Shown: positions 27,101 through 40,702 of the stretch, in pieces
Layout: the number at the start of each line of letters is the position of its first letter
How positions within the stretch are numbered: the first letter of the stretch is position 1
Assembly: GCA_904066235.2 (NCBI GenBank)
Contig: CAJFCV020000006.1
Coordinates: 4,898,001 to 4,962,000, forward strand
Reading direction: 5' to 3'
From: Bursaphelenchus xylophilus
Taxonomy: Eukaryota > Nematoda > Chromadorea > Rhabditida > Aphelenchoididae
DNA length: 64,000 bases
The notes under the pieces: generated by a model
What the model saw: the letters and a program-made list of their open reading frames with translations, nothing else
Databases searched by the model: none
What the model was told of the DNA's origin: nothing
Position numbers and translations under genes: made by a program

Positions 27101-28764
27101 ATCCCACTTCCTCTTGTCGTAGGAATTGACATTGACGAACCCATAAATTATGGTTTTCTTTCGTTTCTCGCGAGCTTGCTTTAATTGACGTTTAGCGCCA
27201 TTTTCTACCCGGAATCTCGCGAAATATTCTCGGTAGAGGTCAGTCACCATACCGTGTTGTCCTAGGCAACATGCCAATTACGTAATCCATCACAAAAAAG
27301 GGGAAAGATCTACGGAAATGTCACGATTTTTTCATCAATCATGTTATAGTTGGTCAAAATTTTATCAATTCGCTGATAAAGTGTTCTAAAGCTTACATTG
27401 TAAAAATTACGCGGTTACTGTTCAGCTTCTTGTTTGAAAATATCAATTTTTCATCAAAAATGGGCATTCTTTCTTTTCATTTTTTAGTGTTTTTTTCATT
27501 TGAATTAGCAGGTATTTTCACGAAACTCGATTCATAGGATAAACCCTGTTCAAATACCAATTTTTTTGATGTCATATACCTCGCGGCAATATTGCGTCGC
27601 AAATTTTATAATTTTTTGTTTTCGCTGACTGTTTTCAATTTTCTTTTGTATTAGACGAAAAACAGACGTCATTAATGAAAAAAATCAACCATTTACACCT
27701 GCGTTGTGTTAATTTACACCGTCGGCAATCAATTGCGAGTTCATCTACGTGCGTTTTTTGGTCAAATTTCCGTCCGATCCGGCCAATTTCCCTATTTTCT
27801 CCCTTTATTGGCTAAAGTAGGTGTAAATTGTATATCCTGCCTTTTTATTATAGCATTGTCCTCATACTAGAAACTGCCTAGATGTTTGTTACAACAAAAG
27901 AACGCATCTATTGCGGATTTGAGTCAGTTCCGTATTAGATTTGCGCAACTTTTCCCCGCAATCGACCTTTAAATAGCCGCAGGGCCTGAACTTGACCCTT
28001 ACACGCTACCCGCGCGCTCCAGAGCGAGTACCCACGAAAACTGACTGTCGTTCTCACGGAAATATAATAAAATTAATTTCGGTCCAAAGAAGTCAAGTTT
28101 TTTGTCGTTTTTGATGAGTTTTCTTCTTCTTCTTTTCGTCGCTTTCCTGGCTCCGATAACATCGCTGCAGGGCATGTTTTGGCGTCAGCGGGAATATTCT
28201 TCATCCCTTCATATCCAGCTCTGGTATTTTTTGGATTTTGAATAATAGTGATACCGTAATTACAGTATTACAGCGAGAGTCTCAAATTTTATTTTTTTGA
28301 AATTTTTTCACTTAATAACCTCTTGAATTATGATTTATATATATAAATGTATAATCAAATCGATGTGTTTCCCTTTCCCCAACATTGTCTTCACAGTATC
28401 CGACAGTAAACTTCCAAAATTAATCTAAAAATTGCGAAAGTCCCGGAAAATCGGCTTAAATCTGGGTGGATTTGGTATTTTTATGAATAATATGATTAGC
28501 ATAAGTAGTTGTAGGTGTAATCCAAGCCGTCTAAAAAACAATCCTATTTTATCATCTAAAAAAACAATCCTTTTTTCTTTTTTTAAGCCAGTTTTTACAT
28601 TCTAAACCCAGATTTGATGTCCAAAGTTGCATATTTTTATACTTTCAGCTTACTTCCGTTTGTACTTACAGCTACTGATAAGGAGAACACCACTGATCCC
28701 TTCTGAATCACTATTTTTTCTGCCTCTCCGCATTTCCCATACCTTCTTTCTCACTTTTCCCACT
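24173..28764. other. Gene desert
   Basis: About 4.6 kb of AT-rich DNA. Open frames of 60-111 codons (for example 24851-25186 plus and 26781-27107 minus) are unlinked, mirrored on the other strand and match nothing I recognise. Confidence 0.4.
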
Positions 28765-30428
28765 GCACTGTGCGGGTTTTGGGAGGGACCAAGAAAGGGG
28801 CGGAGTCAGGCGCGGAAGTGATTCGTTTGTTTTTTTTTGGTCAAACGTTCCGTGAAGGCGAAAGGCCACTGCACCGTGCGGTCCATTTGTGAGGAAGATC
28901 GCAAATGCGAGTTGCGGTTGCACGGTGCGGATTTTGTGTTGTCGGCGACAAAGCTTTCCATTCTTTTTGAAAACTTTGAGAATCGAATTTTGCCCATTGC
29001 ACTGTGCAGTAACTTTGAATTCGCATTGTTTTGCTTGCACTGTGCAATAAAAAAATTTTATTTCCGAATGCACCGTGCATAATTATTATTTATTTATTGC
29101 ACAGTGCGAAATGCGGCGTTTCATCGCGCGTTTTGCGGCAAAGGGGCTCGTTTCCAGAAATGGGCCCCGAGGGTGCAAATGGCCAAGCAATTGTTTGGCC
29201 AGACAAAGGGCAGATCCGTTTGGGATTGGGGCCGGAAAGGGATGCAAATGCGCGAAAGAGACTGCACAGTGCAAGTCGGATCTTGTTAGGTCATCTTTGC
29301 ACTGTGCGCCGAGAGAAGGGCCGGTCCAAAAGGTCCGACCTTCTCTTGCGACAGTCAAAGTTCCAAAAAAGTTCCTTTGCACTGTGCCAAATACCTGCGA
29401 CAGACCGTTGGCCATTCTTGGCGACACCCATTTGACTCCTGGCCGTTGCATCATTGTTGCAGGTGTGTCAACAATCCTGACCAAACAGCGACAATCTCAT
29501 TTCCCCATTTCATTTCCATTTTTTGCGATCTCCCGACGCATTCCCCCTCTCGAGAGTGCATTGGCAGCGGCAAAACCGCATCGCTCCGATGGTCAAAAAG
29601 GCAACCGGGGGGATTTCTGCGCTCATTCCACCTTGCCTCCCTCCTCGCCCGTCTTTTGTCGCGCGCACTCGGGTTGGCTTTTCGAGTGCACTCACTCGAC
29701 GCACCGTGCGGACGTCGCTTTTCCCTTGAAATTTCTTGGTTTCCTTTGTTTCGACGGAACGTCGCAGCGGCTTTTCTTTCCGCTGATCCCTCGCACGGTG
29801 CGCTCCATTTTTGGCCTCGTGATCTTTTGCACAGTGCAGTGTTTTCTTTTTTGGATTGCACAGTGCAAAACAAGATTGTCGCGAGGGTGTTTTCGTTGTG
29901 ACGAGAGGTCGCGCGATAATCGCCTCTTGTCGACGCGATTTGGCGACTCCCACCAAAACATCCCAATTCGCGCACTGATTTCGTCGCTGGTCCCCTCGTT
30001 TTTCCTGTTTTCGAATCGGATGTCACCTGTTGTCGTCGACGTTGTCACAAGAACCCGCTCATTCTTCATTGCGACATGTTTTCGAGTGGACATTGTCGCA
30101 AATTCCAGTGCTTTCTCGTCAAGGCCAGAGGTTCTTTCGAATGCACTGTGCGTTTCGGAAAGGAGAAAGGTGCGGTCCAACCGCACCGTGCAAGTTCGCA
30201 AGAGTGATGCACTTTGTTGTTTTGCCGCGCCACTTTTTCGTCTCCCTCTTGCACTGTGCATTCCAACTTTTTCCACAAACCCGATTTTTTTCCGCTGTGC
30301 AAATCGTTCTTCGTTTGGTTTCCCTTGCACTGTGCATAAATTCGTTTGCACTGTGCATTCCCGCAGCTCTTCCTGAAAAGATCGCACAGTGCGTGTCGAA
30401 TCTGGCGCGTTTGATGAGTGCACGGTGC
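28765..30428. repeat. Cluster of 21 GCACNGTGC palindromes
   Basis: Twenty-one exact copies of the 9-bp odd palindrome GCACNGTGC begin at 28765, 28871, 28920, 28999, 29037, 29070, 29099, 29264, 29299, 29379, 29701, 29793, 29829, 29858, 30143, 30183, 30251, 30327, 30348, 30384 and 30420. The central base is T in nine, A in five, C in four and G in three. Flanks often extend the dyad to TGCACNGTGCA, but sequence between copies is unrelated, so this is not a tandem satellite. By base counting, an 8-position match is expected once per 65 kb, so about 0.03 here. The region is more GC-rich than its surroundings. It ends 440 bp before the FAM43-like start codon. It could be a dense protein-binding array (enhancer, insulator or chromosome-organising site). 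Confidence 0.9.
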
Positions 30429-30868
30429 GGCTGATTGGGATCTGGGCGGATGACCTTTCCGCGACGTGTCTAATTCCATTTCTCGGGGTTTCGCCTGTTT
30501 ACTTGTTGTCATGACATGCCGCCTATCACTTCAAGCGGGATTTCGGCTTAAAATTCTCTAGATTACAATTCAAAATGTGTTAAGTCATCTAAATTAATAT
30601 GTAAATGCGTATTTTGTAGAGTTTAAAAGTTTGAAATTGAACTTTGAGGCTTCTTTAAGAAGTAATTGTCTGTTCCTAGCATATTCTATGAATGTCCGAT
30701 ATTTTATTTTTTTGTCTGGCCAATTCGTTTTTATCGAATTTGATCGCGATTCCCAAAAAATTTTTTTTTGTTTCCTTGATCTTTACCCTTATCCTTGACA
30801 TTTTCAGATTTTGCATCGCTAAAATACGGAGATAAACCGAGTCTTTTTGGATCGTCATCCGACGAAGA
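30429..30868. other. Upstream region of FAM43-like gene
   Basis: AT-rich 440 bp between the palindrome cluster and the start codon. It presumably holds the promoter and 5' UTR. A TTTTCAG acceptor-like site at about 30801-30807 could mark a trans-splice or 5' UTR splice acceptor. Confidence 0.3.
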
Positions 30869-33771
30869 ATGCCATCCTTGGCTCCACAAATGCGACTTCC
30901 CTTCCGGAAAAGTCGACAGTGCTACGAGATCAATCCCCCGGATCAAGTCCATAATGTCGTCTACCTCGGGAATGTCCTCACTATTATGGCAAAGGGCGAT
31001 CAAAGTATTGAGCGACCATTGCACGCGATATGGGCGTCTTACTCGACCAGGAAACGAGACGTAGCCATGAAATTGAGTGTAACGCGGCAGGGATTGAAGG
31101 TCGAGACCAAGGAACTCGGGTAAGTAGTGCAGTTAACTGCTTTGGAGCTGCAAAATCGCCAAATTTTTACTTTTTTGTATTGTTTTTGTGCTGTTTGGTA
31201 AAGAAAAGTTATTGATTTTGAAGGGAAGGCCTTCGATATTACACTATAACGTTACACTTCCTTGCATCGTTCTTTCGCTTGGGAACCATTAAAATTTATG
31301 GTCAAATCGAAGGGAAAACAATCAAAATCAATGGGAATTTGAGCAGACAACCTTCGATTTTACTTTGGCTTAGCTTTTCAAAGAATAAATTAAAGAAACA
31401 TACGGAAAAGATAAAAAAAAAAGCTAAATTATCATCAAAATCATCTAAATCAATGTAATTTAATCTAATCTCGCTCGATTTTAGTGTCACCGAGTATTGG
31501 GCCCATCGAATTACCTACTGTTTTGCGCCTCCCGAGTACCCTCGAGTCTTCTGCTGGGTCTACAAGCACGAGGGAAAGCGGATGAAGCCCGAACTCCGCT
31601 GTCACGCCGTCCTTTGCCGGAAACGCACTGAGCCGGCGAAAATCGCCGAGACCCTGACCAACTACCTGCACGCGGCGTTGCTGGTAAGTCTGCGTGAGAA
31701 ACGCGACCCTCTCGTCTTCGTCAAAATGTTGTGAAATCGGTCCTTTTACGGTGCCCACGCGTTTCTCTTTTTTTCTGCAAAATTTTACACAAAACCGATC
31801 ACAACTGCCAGAAAATTGTTAACCAAAGAAGGAAATTAATCAGCATTCCTTCCTTGTAGTGCAAACAATTCGAAGAACCGATTTTACCTACAAAATTGGG
31901 AGAAAACACATCACTATTATTGATTTTTTCAGGAATACAAACGAGAAAAATTGGCCATGGAAAAGGCGAGGAAATCGGTGGTAACTGGTCCCCAGAATGG
32001 AGAGTTGTTGCCCAGGAGGAAGATGATGCTCCAAAGTGGTACCCTCAACTTCCGCCCGCCCGTAAATCGCTCCAAAAGTGCGCCTCGGTTGGGTTCCATC
32101 AACGAGGAGGATGAATTGGATGAAGACGAGCTAAATCTGCACGATCAGAGTGTCAGCGACTACGAATTCGATGAGGTGAGACTTGCATCCTATTTTAACG
32201 CATTTCTGTTGACATTTGGGTCTAATTTTAGTCCATTTTTATTCCATTTCCCACATTACACTTGACTTTATTACCAAAATAATGTTTTTTCTGCAAAGTG
32301 TGGCCAAAAATACTTGCGAATTATGAAATTAAGTCGTGTTTACGACGCGGCGTCCTCTCCGATAATATGCCACCTGTTTTTGATGCGAAAGTCGCGGTTA
32401 ATTACCTAAAGTATCAAGTTTTTGGTTATGAAACCGCAAGTTTTTTGTTGTTTCTGACGGCCAATTTGTGCAATTACCGTCAGTGGAGTGGGATTGTTTT
32501 GACTTCTTTGTTTGGTTCCTACAGCGTTTCGAGTGTTTTAATTCCATTTCCCTCGAATAATTTGCCTGGTTAATATAATAATGTAATAATTGCTGGGTCA
32601 TCGGTTTCCCAATTAGCCGCTGCTTCGTCGCGCTCTGTTTTCGAATCGATTCCGGATCCGCACGCCGAAAAAACTTTCACCCAACGTCGAAATTAAAGCC
32701 CCCGAGGGCATTTCCCTTGTTTTAATGAATAAAGTAATGTGGGGGTTAATGAAGCCCTCAGGCTGATATCCTGGGAATTGATAAGCGACAAACCGAAACA
32801 AATTGGATTTGAATTACACGTTAAGGAAAGGGGAAGGGTGTGACGGGGAGGATCAAGGGAAAGTAGTGGGTTTCCAGTACTCTGAGGGGGAAATAATAGA
32901 ATTAAAGCGAACGTAGCCGCAGGGGATTTGGTTCAGACGCAAGGACGACAATGTTTGATCAACTAGGGGACTAAAAATATCTAGAATTTGAGGGAAAGCC
33001 AAGTGTAAGGAAGAAAAAAACTGATGAAATCACTAGTATAATGTAATTGTTGAAAATTAATGTTAATGCCGATATTTTCAGTCATCTGACGCCGAATCGT
33101 TCGGATATCGAGAGACCCCTCTTCTGGGAGGTCCACCTAGCCTCAGGGCGTCGAATCATTCGTTCAGCCAAGAATCCACGACCTCAACTTCCACCCAAGA
33201 ATCATCAACTGCCTCAGGGCCCACAAATCCCCCCTTCCGAAGGCAGCTTTCCCTGTGTTCGGCTAATCGAAAACGCTTCGCTGAGAGCCGATTCCAAGGC
33301 GCGAACACGGTGAACGTCTGCGAGAGGGAAGAGTTTGAAGAGGGGGTTGTTTTGGAAGAGGATGAACTCCCAAATGAAGAAGGGCAGTCCTCTGCCTCGA
33401 GCTGTGCCAGCCTTGACGATGGATTCGGCTCTTCGGCTAGCCACAACTCGGACTTTGCATTCAAGCAAGATTACCCTCAAGCACCGCAGAACTCGCCGAA
33501 TTATACGGAAAAGTCCAAAACCGGTTCTCAAATCACACTTACACCTGATTTGACGGAGCTTTCGAACGAACTCAGCCAATTGTGCAGAGTCAACAAACGC
33601 CCGGAACAGACGAGTATAGATTCGGACGGTCTGCTGAGCGATGAGAGCGGCTTCAGTGAGGCCAAAATGCCGTTGGGGTACAACAGTGATGAGGAATTGA
33701 ACAACAACATTGACCCGGTTCAAGAGGTCAAACGAATTCTCCAGAATAACTGCCAAGTCACCGCTGTCTGA
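30869..33771 (+). CDS. FAM43-like: FAM43-family PTB-domain protein
   Basis: Four exons, 30869-31119, 31485-31683, 31933-32175 and 33082-33771, join in phase to 460 residues. Residues about 20-145 form a phosphotyrosine-binding-type domain with the FAM43 hallmarks YLGNVLTIMAKGD, TEYWAHRITYC and RVFCWVYKHEGKRMKPELRC. The remainder is acidic, Ser-rich and low in complexity, ending near EVKRILQNNCQVTAV, and is probably disordered. PTB proteins act as cytoplasmic adaptors, but a biochemical role for FAM43 is not established. The start at 30869 gives the short basic lead RLPFRKSR before the domain. An alternative upstream frame (from about 30795) is open but does not continue into the domain. A poly(A) signal AATAAA lies at 34098. 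The palindrome cluster lies immediately upstream. Confidence 0.85.
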
Positions 33772-35794
<2,023 letters not shown>

Positions 35795-35862
35795 GTTGAT
35801 CCACGATCACTGCAACGCCTTAAACCCAATGGACTTGTGCTGAAGACCAACTGATCCCAAAC

Positions 35863-35878
35863 GGCCCTCTTTAGGGCC
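35863..35878 (+). terminator. Histone 3' stem-loop (H3)
   Basis: GGCCCT-CTTT-AGGGCC, six base pairs and a four-base loop, preceded by CCAAAC and followed by ACAAGAACTTGC. This is the SLBP-binding element of replication-dependent histone mRNA, 69 nt after the stop. AATAAATAAA follows about 35 nt downstream. Confidence 0.95.
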
Positions 35879-36826
35879 ACAAGAACTTGCCATATTTATC
35901 GTTGTAAATAAATAAATTAAACTCTTTGTAACGTTCAGAGAAAGGAAATTCTTGATGACAAAAGGAAGTTGTCAGCGAACTGTCAGTTTTTTGTTTTGAT
36001 TATCACAAATCTGATTCCTGTAAAGCAATGTGTGGTAATAATAACATATATTTAGTACAACCCAAGGAACTTATTGAATATTCCTAATGAATCAAAAAAT
36101 TTACAAAACATTTTTCTGAAGACACCGAATTGTCAATTTTGACAACTACTCCGTAATTATAATATTATTGAAAATACAAAAGCAAATTGAAAAATAACAC
36201 GAAATATTTATACAAGTTACCGCGGCAGAGGCTTCAACTTCATACATTCAATGATATGCTTTCTTACAAATAGATGGCTTTCGTAGTGTGAAGTTCCCTC
36301 AGCTCACAAAACGGTTAGAAGACATATTTGTGACAAAAAGATATACCATGAATAATTGGGTTGGAATCAATATTTATATTCAACTTTTTTGAAAATAAGG
36401 CACGCTTTTTTAACTGATTTCTATCACAGGCTTGCAGTCAAAATAAAGGAAAACCTCTGCACAACAAAGCGTGTCGATAACAAAAATTTTATTGGTTTTA
36501 TGGGACAATTTTGGTCAAAATGCAGTTTTATGAAACCTATTTTCTAACGTACGCTTTTTTCATTACAGCTTTTGCTGTATTTGAAACGGTAATTCTGAGC
36601 TCCAAAAGACTTGCTTGTATAAAATGTCATTGCACAGTTTCTATGTTTCTTTGGCAATGATCTCTCTCCTCGTCCACAATTTTTGCCGTCCAGTGTCTGC
36701 AATCCTAGCGCGCGTTTTTCCAAGGGGTCACTTGCTCTGTCTTCCTATTTTTCCGCGCCAAAACCTGGAAGCGTTTACTCCGCTCGCCATAGCCCCGCCC
36801 TTCCAACCACGCCGCTCAGCGGCGCC
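35879..36826. other. Intergenic between H3 and H2B
   Basis: Contains the H3 downstream AATAAA motifs and a GC-rich proximal promoter with CCGCCC-type boxes ahead of the H2B TATA box. No gene seen. Confidence 0.5.
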
Positions 36827-36834
36827 TATATAAA
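36827..36834 (+). promoter_or_regulatory. TATA box of histone H2B
   Basis: TATATAAA, 58 bp before the H2B start, preceded by GC-rich sequence including AGCCCCGCCC. Confidence 0.75.
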
Positions 36835-36891
36835 GGCCCGCTCTTCTTCAGTTCTCCTCATTGTGTCCGCACAACTCCATTGAGATCAATC

Positions 36892-37263
36892 ATGGTTCCA
36901 AAACCAACTGGCAAAGGCGCGAAGAAGGCCGTCAAGTCGACCAAGGTGGCCAAGACCGACGGAAAGAAGAGAAGAAAGTCGAGAAAGGAGACCTACTCCG
37001 TCTACATCTACCGTGTGTTGAAGCAGGTCCACCCCGACACTGGAATCTCCTCCAAGGCCATGAGCATCATGAACTCTTTCGTCAACGACGTCTTCGAACG
37101 TATCGCCGCCGAGGCCTCCCGATTGGCCCAATACAACAAGCGATCCACCATCTCGTCTCGCGAAATCCAGACCTCTGTCCGTCTGATCTTGCCCGGTGAG
37201 TTGGCAAAGCACGCCGTCTCCGAAGGAACCAAGGCCGTCACCAAGTACACCTCTTCCAAGTAA
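36892..37263 (+). CDS. H2B: Core histone H2B
   Basis: Intronless, 123 residues, the usual nematode H2B length. A Lys-rich tail ([20 protein letters not shown]) leads to the histone fold starting near [20 protein letters not shown]. It ends with the conserved AVTKYTSSK, containing the C-terminal lysine that is ubiquitinated in other species. The upstream in-frame codons to 36880 belong to the leader: the 36892 ATG gives the normal N terminus except Val at position 2, where MPPK is common. It pairs with H2A in the nucleosome and is transcribed in the same direction as its neighbours. Confidence 0.97.
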   Translation: MVPKPTGKGAKKAVKSTKVAKTDGKKRRKSRKETYSVYIYRVLKQVHPDTGISSKAMSIMNSFVNDVFERIAAEASRLAQYNKRSTISSREIQTSVRLILPGELAKHAVSEGTKAVTKYTSSK

Positions 37264-37312
37264 GATGTGAGACCATTGGACTTCAACGCGTCTACCCTTT
37301 TTGATCCCAAAC

Positions 37313-37328
37313 GGCCCTCTTTAGGGCC
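37313..37328 (+). terminator. Histone 3' stem-loop (H2B)
   Basis: Same GGCCCT-CTTT-AGGGCC hairpin as H3, 50 nt after the stop, with identical flanks over about 39 nt. AATAAATAA lies about 30 nt downstream. Confidence 0.95.
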
Positions 37329-38518
37329 ACAAGAACTTGCCTGTATATATAAACTTGCAATAAATAATGATTGGATTTTTCTTTGCAAATTATAAGTTGA
37401 AGTCTTCGTCGTATGTATGCATAAACATTAATGCAGTGGTCGTAGCAAGCACAGTTAGGATGATAAAAGAATAGGAAAACGAAGCAACTATCTCATCGTT
37501 TTTGCCAATGGCCATTGGCCAATGGTAGTTATGGCAGTCGTCAACTTAAAAGTAAAAAAGTACTAAAACCATCAAAACAAAAACATCCAGGCAAATCAAA
37601 AGGGCTGCACGTCAAACTGAGGAGTCCGGTGACCGGAATAGACTCTTCGCTATCGGTTTTTTACACTTCGTCTTGATTTCGCAGAGAAAGAGAGAAAAAA
37701 AGACACGCAAAAACGTACTCTCTCGCCCCAAAAATTCCCCATTTCTCCCCCGACAAAAGGTTTTTTTGCGTCTTTTTTTGACAAATTGCCAATCGATTCA
37801 CCGGACTGTTTTAGCTTATCTCAGTTTGATGTGGGCTGTTATTCACATATTATTGTATGCATAGGCTTGGCGATCTAAAGTTGTTGGATACTCCAAGTTT
37901 ACAAGTCGGTTTTGGCCCTGAGAAACAATGCAACGAAGCAATACTATGACAAAGAGGATTGCTATAAACTATTTTGCTGTTTCTTCCAAGTTGTCATCAA
38001 AAATTCAATTTCACAACAGCAAACAGAATAATTTAAGATTTTTTTTGCCATTTTTTGTGTCCTTCGCCGTACTGATGTGTTCTTGCCAAAATACAGTAGT
38101 GTTTGAACAAAATTTTGACCTAAACGGTTAAAATCAAAAGTTATAGACCTTTTTTGTAGGTTAGATTTTTGAAAAAAATGTTGGATATTTAAAACATCGT
38201 ACAATATTTTACATAAAATAAAACCACTAGCTAGCTTTTCATGAAAATACTGTCATTAAATATCAATTTCGTGTGATCATTTGTATGTGTGCTATGTATG
38301 TATAACGTATCTTTGGGTTCGTGCATTGCTTTTTACTTTTTTCCTAAATCTTTTCGCCATCCACTTCAAGGTCTTATACTCCTTTTCCCGCTCAAATCGG
38401 CCCCATTTTTCGATGGGCGCGCCGTATCGCTGACCCCAAGCCATCTTTCGGACGCTAACCTCCCTGACTTGTGAGTAACGCGCACAATTTTGGCCCCGCC
38501 TCTTCTTCTATCTGCCGG
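37329..38518. other. Intergenic between H2B and H4
   Basis: AT-rich spacer of about 1.2 kb. No gene seen. The last 150 bp before the H4 gene are GC-rich promoter sequence. Confidence 0.5.
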
Positions 38519-38526
38519 TATATAAA
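38519..38526 (+). promoter_or_regulatory. TATA box of histone H4
   Basis: TATATAAA, 62 bp before the H4 start codon. Confidence 0.75.
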
Positions 38527-38584
38527 GCGAGTCCTTGGTCGATTCAAACCATACGCATCGTCGTACCATCTCGGAATCAAGTGA

Positions 38585-38899
<315 letters not shown>

Positions 38900-38959
38900 A
38901 TGGTCTTCGGTTGTTAACAGAGCCCATGCCCTTCACATGACACTTCATTGATCCCAAAC

Positions 38960-38975
38960 GGCCCTCTTTAGGGCC
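38960..38975 (+). terminator. Histone 3' stem-loop (H4)
   Basis: GGCCCT-CTTT-AGGGCC, 60 nt after the stop, in the same conserved block as H3 and H2B. AATAAA follows about 30 nt downstream. Confidence 0.95.
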
Positions 38976-39749
38976 ACAAGAACTTGCTAATTTATTTGAT
39001 TGTTTGTAAATAAAGTTGCATTTGAGTACGATAATTTTTAGAAATTTATTGGATAAGACCGTTGGTCAGTATAAAAAAAGATTTACAAGGCTCACCAAAA
39101 GTCATAGCCAACATTGATGGGGAAATGCTGGAGAAGTAAAAAAAGCTAGTGACATCAACGAAATCATTTGTCGCTGTATAACGAATAGTTCATGATGAAA
39201 GTCTAAAGGCAATCCATAGTCCTGAATCAGAAGTTATTTAGCTGCAAGAAACAATATCAACAGAATGGCAGAGAATGACGATCACTCCTCATTAATGTTC
39301 TTATTAGAGGGCCCGACCACTAATGCTATTTTTTTTATGTTGTGTTCTGGTTTGCTTTACAAAGATGTAATTGTTGGTGCCAACATTTGACAATATACGT
39401 ATTACACCATGTAGAAAAAATTTCTCAAAAATCAGCTGCAAGAAAGACCTAACTTAATTACAAATTTTGGAAAAATCCTTTGGTTGTTTTGAACACAATG
39501 CCTTTTATTTCGGTTCTTTTTTCGATTACAAACAAATTTACTGGCTTGCTGAATAACTTGTGTCCATCTCACAGTCTGTCTTGTCGTTTGCATATATAGA
39601 TCGCATAAAATTTGGTGAGTAGAGAGAAGCGAGACAATTTTAGAAATACGAAGGTCACTCCGGCCGAAACGCGTCACCAAAAAGCGCGCGCTATTTTTGG
39701 CGGTAACGCTGACCTCCCTTCACCAAACTCCGCCCACCCCATCACGCCC
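38976..39749. other. Intergenic between H4 and H2A
   Basis: Spacer of about 770 bp with no gene. The segment from about 39650 to 39750 becomes GC-rich (promoter) and includes CCGCCCACCCC. Confidence 0.5.
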
Positions 39750-39757
39750 TATATAAG
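39750..39757 (+). promoter_or_regulatory. TATA box of histone H2A
   Basis: TATATAAG, 71 bp before the H2A start codon. Confidence 0.7.
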
Positions 39758-39827
39758 CCGCCTCACTCTCCGATCTCCTTCATACCAATTTTTTGGTTCG
39801 ATCAGCAAACGCTCAACCTCGACAACA

Positions 39828-40211
39828 ATGTCTGGACGTGGAAAGGGAGGCAAAGCCAAGACCGGCGGAAAAGCCAAATCTCGCTCATCCCGAGCGGGAC
39901 TTCAGTTCCCCGTGGGTCGTCTTCATCGTATCCTGCGCAAAGGCAACTACGCTCAACGCGTTGGAGCCGGAGCCCCCGTCTACTTGGCCGCCGTGCTCGA
40001 ATATCTGGCCGCCGAAGTGTTGGAGTTGGCCGGAAACGCCGCCCGCGACAACAAGAAGTCCAGAATCAACCCACGCCACTTGCAGTTGGCGGTGAGAAAC
40101 GATGAGGAGTTGAACAAACTCTTGGCCGGCGTCACCATCGCCCAAGGAGGTGTTCTCCCCAACATCAACGCCGTCCTTCTGCCCAAGAAGACTGGAGACA
40201 GCCAGGCCTAA
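39828..40211 (+). CDS. H2A: Core histone H2A
   Basis: Intronless, 127 residues. The N terminus is [20 protein letters not shown], followed by the histone fold with acidic-patch residues ([23 protein letters not shown]) and a short C-terminal tail [10 protein letters not shown]. It has no SQ(E/D) H2A.X motif and no H2A.Z signature, so it is the canonical type. An in-frame extension upstream to 39612 is promoter and leader sequence; the 39828 ATG is fixed by homology. Confidence 0.98.
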   Translation: MSGRGKGGKAKTGGKAKSRSSRAGLQFPVGRLHRILRKGNYAQRVGAGAPVYLAAVLEYLAAEVLELAGNAARDNKKSRINPRHLQLAVRNDEELNKLLAGVTIAQGGVLPNINAVLLPKKTGDSQA

Positions 40212-40262
40212 GATGGTCGACGTGACCGTGGCTTCTGCTTCCGAGCAATTCTGATCCCAAAC

Positions 40263-40278
40263 GGCCCTCTTCAGGGCC
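40263..40278 (+). terminator. Histone 3' stem-loop (H2A)
   Basis: GGCCCT-CTTC-AGGGCC. The loop differs by one base from the other three, and the downstream AAGAACTTGC block is replaced by AAATTCGTAAC. AATAAA follows about 25 nt later. Confidence 0.95.
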
Positions 40279-40702
40279 ACAAATTCGTAACTTTTATGCT
40301 TGTAAATAAACATAAATTTTAACCATCGTACAAAAAATGCGCATCTTGAACCTGAATGGACAGAACTCAAGTATCTAGTTATTTATTCACCAAGGATGGT
40401 CTTGATAAGCAACGTGACGTAACCAACTTCCACCTCCAGAATTCTCACGTTTATCTCCATGACAGGTATAACAATTTGAATAATGTATTTTGCGAAATCA
40501 AAAAATCCTCCAATATTAACCACTTCTTTTATTATCCTATACCTCAACAATAAATTAATATTTATTTAAAATAATATTATATTAGCTAATAAATATCACA
40601 AGGAAAAAGTTCTTATTTACCCGAAAGTCTACCGTAATTTAACTCCTACCCACTATAAATTAACAAATTACGACTCTCAAATCAAAAAAAAAGAGAATAT
40701 TT

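Noticed and set aside
29075..30376. 433-codon plus-strand open frame within the palindrome cluster, with long frames on the other strand too
   Set aside because: Long frames occur in several frames on both strands because the region is GC-rich and stop-poor. The translation is unordered and only repeats residues encoded by the palindrome (CTVQ, LHCA, AQCK). There is no domain, signal peptide or splice context.
28765..30428. CRISPR-like or tandem satellite array
   Set aside because: The repeated unit is only 9 bp, spacing is irregular (29 to about 310 bp) and the intervening sequence has no common length. The organism is a eukaryote.
33082..33313. Alternate frame beginning near 33047 as a separate small gene
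   Set aside because: It overlaps the last FAM43-like exon, whose frame continues in phase from the previous exon to the stop at 33771.
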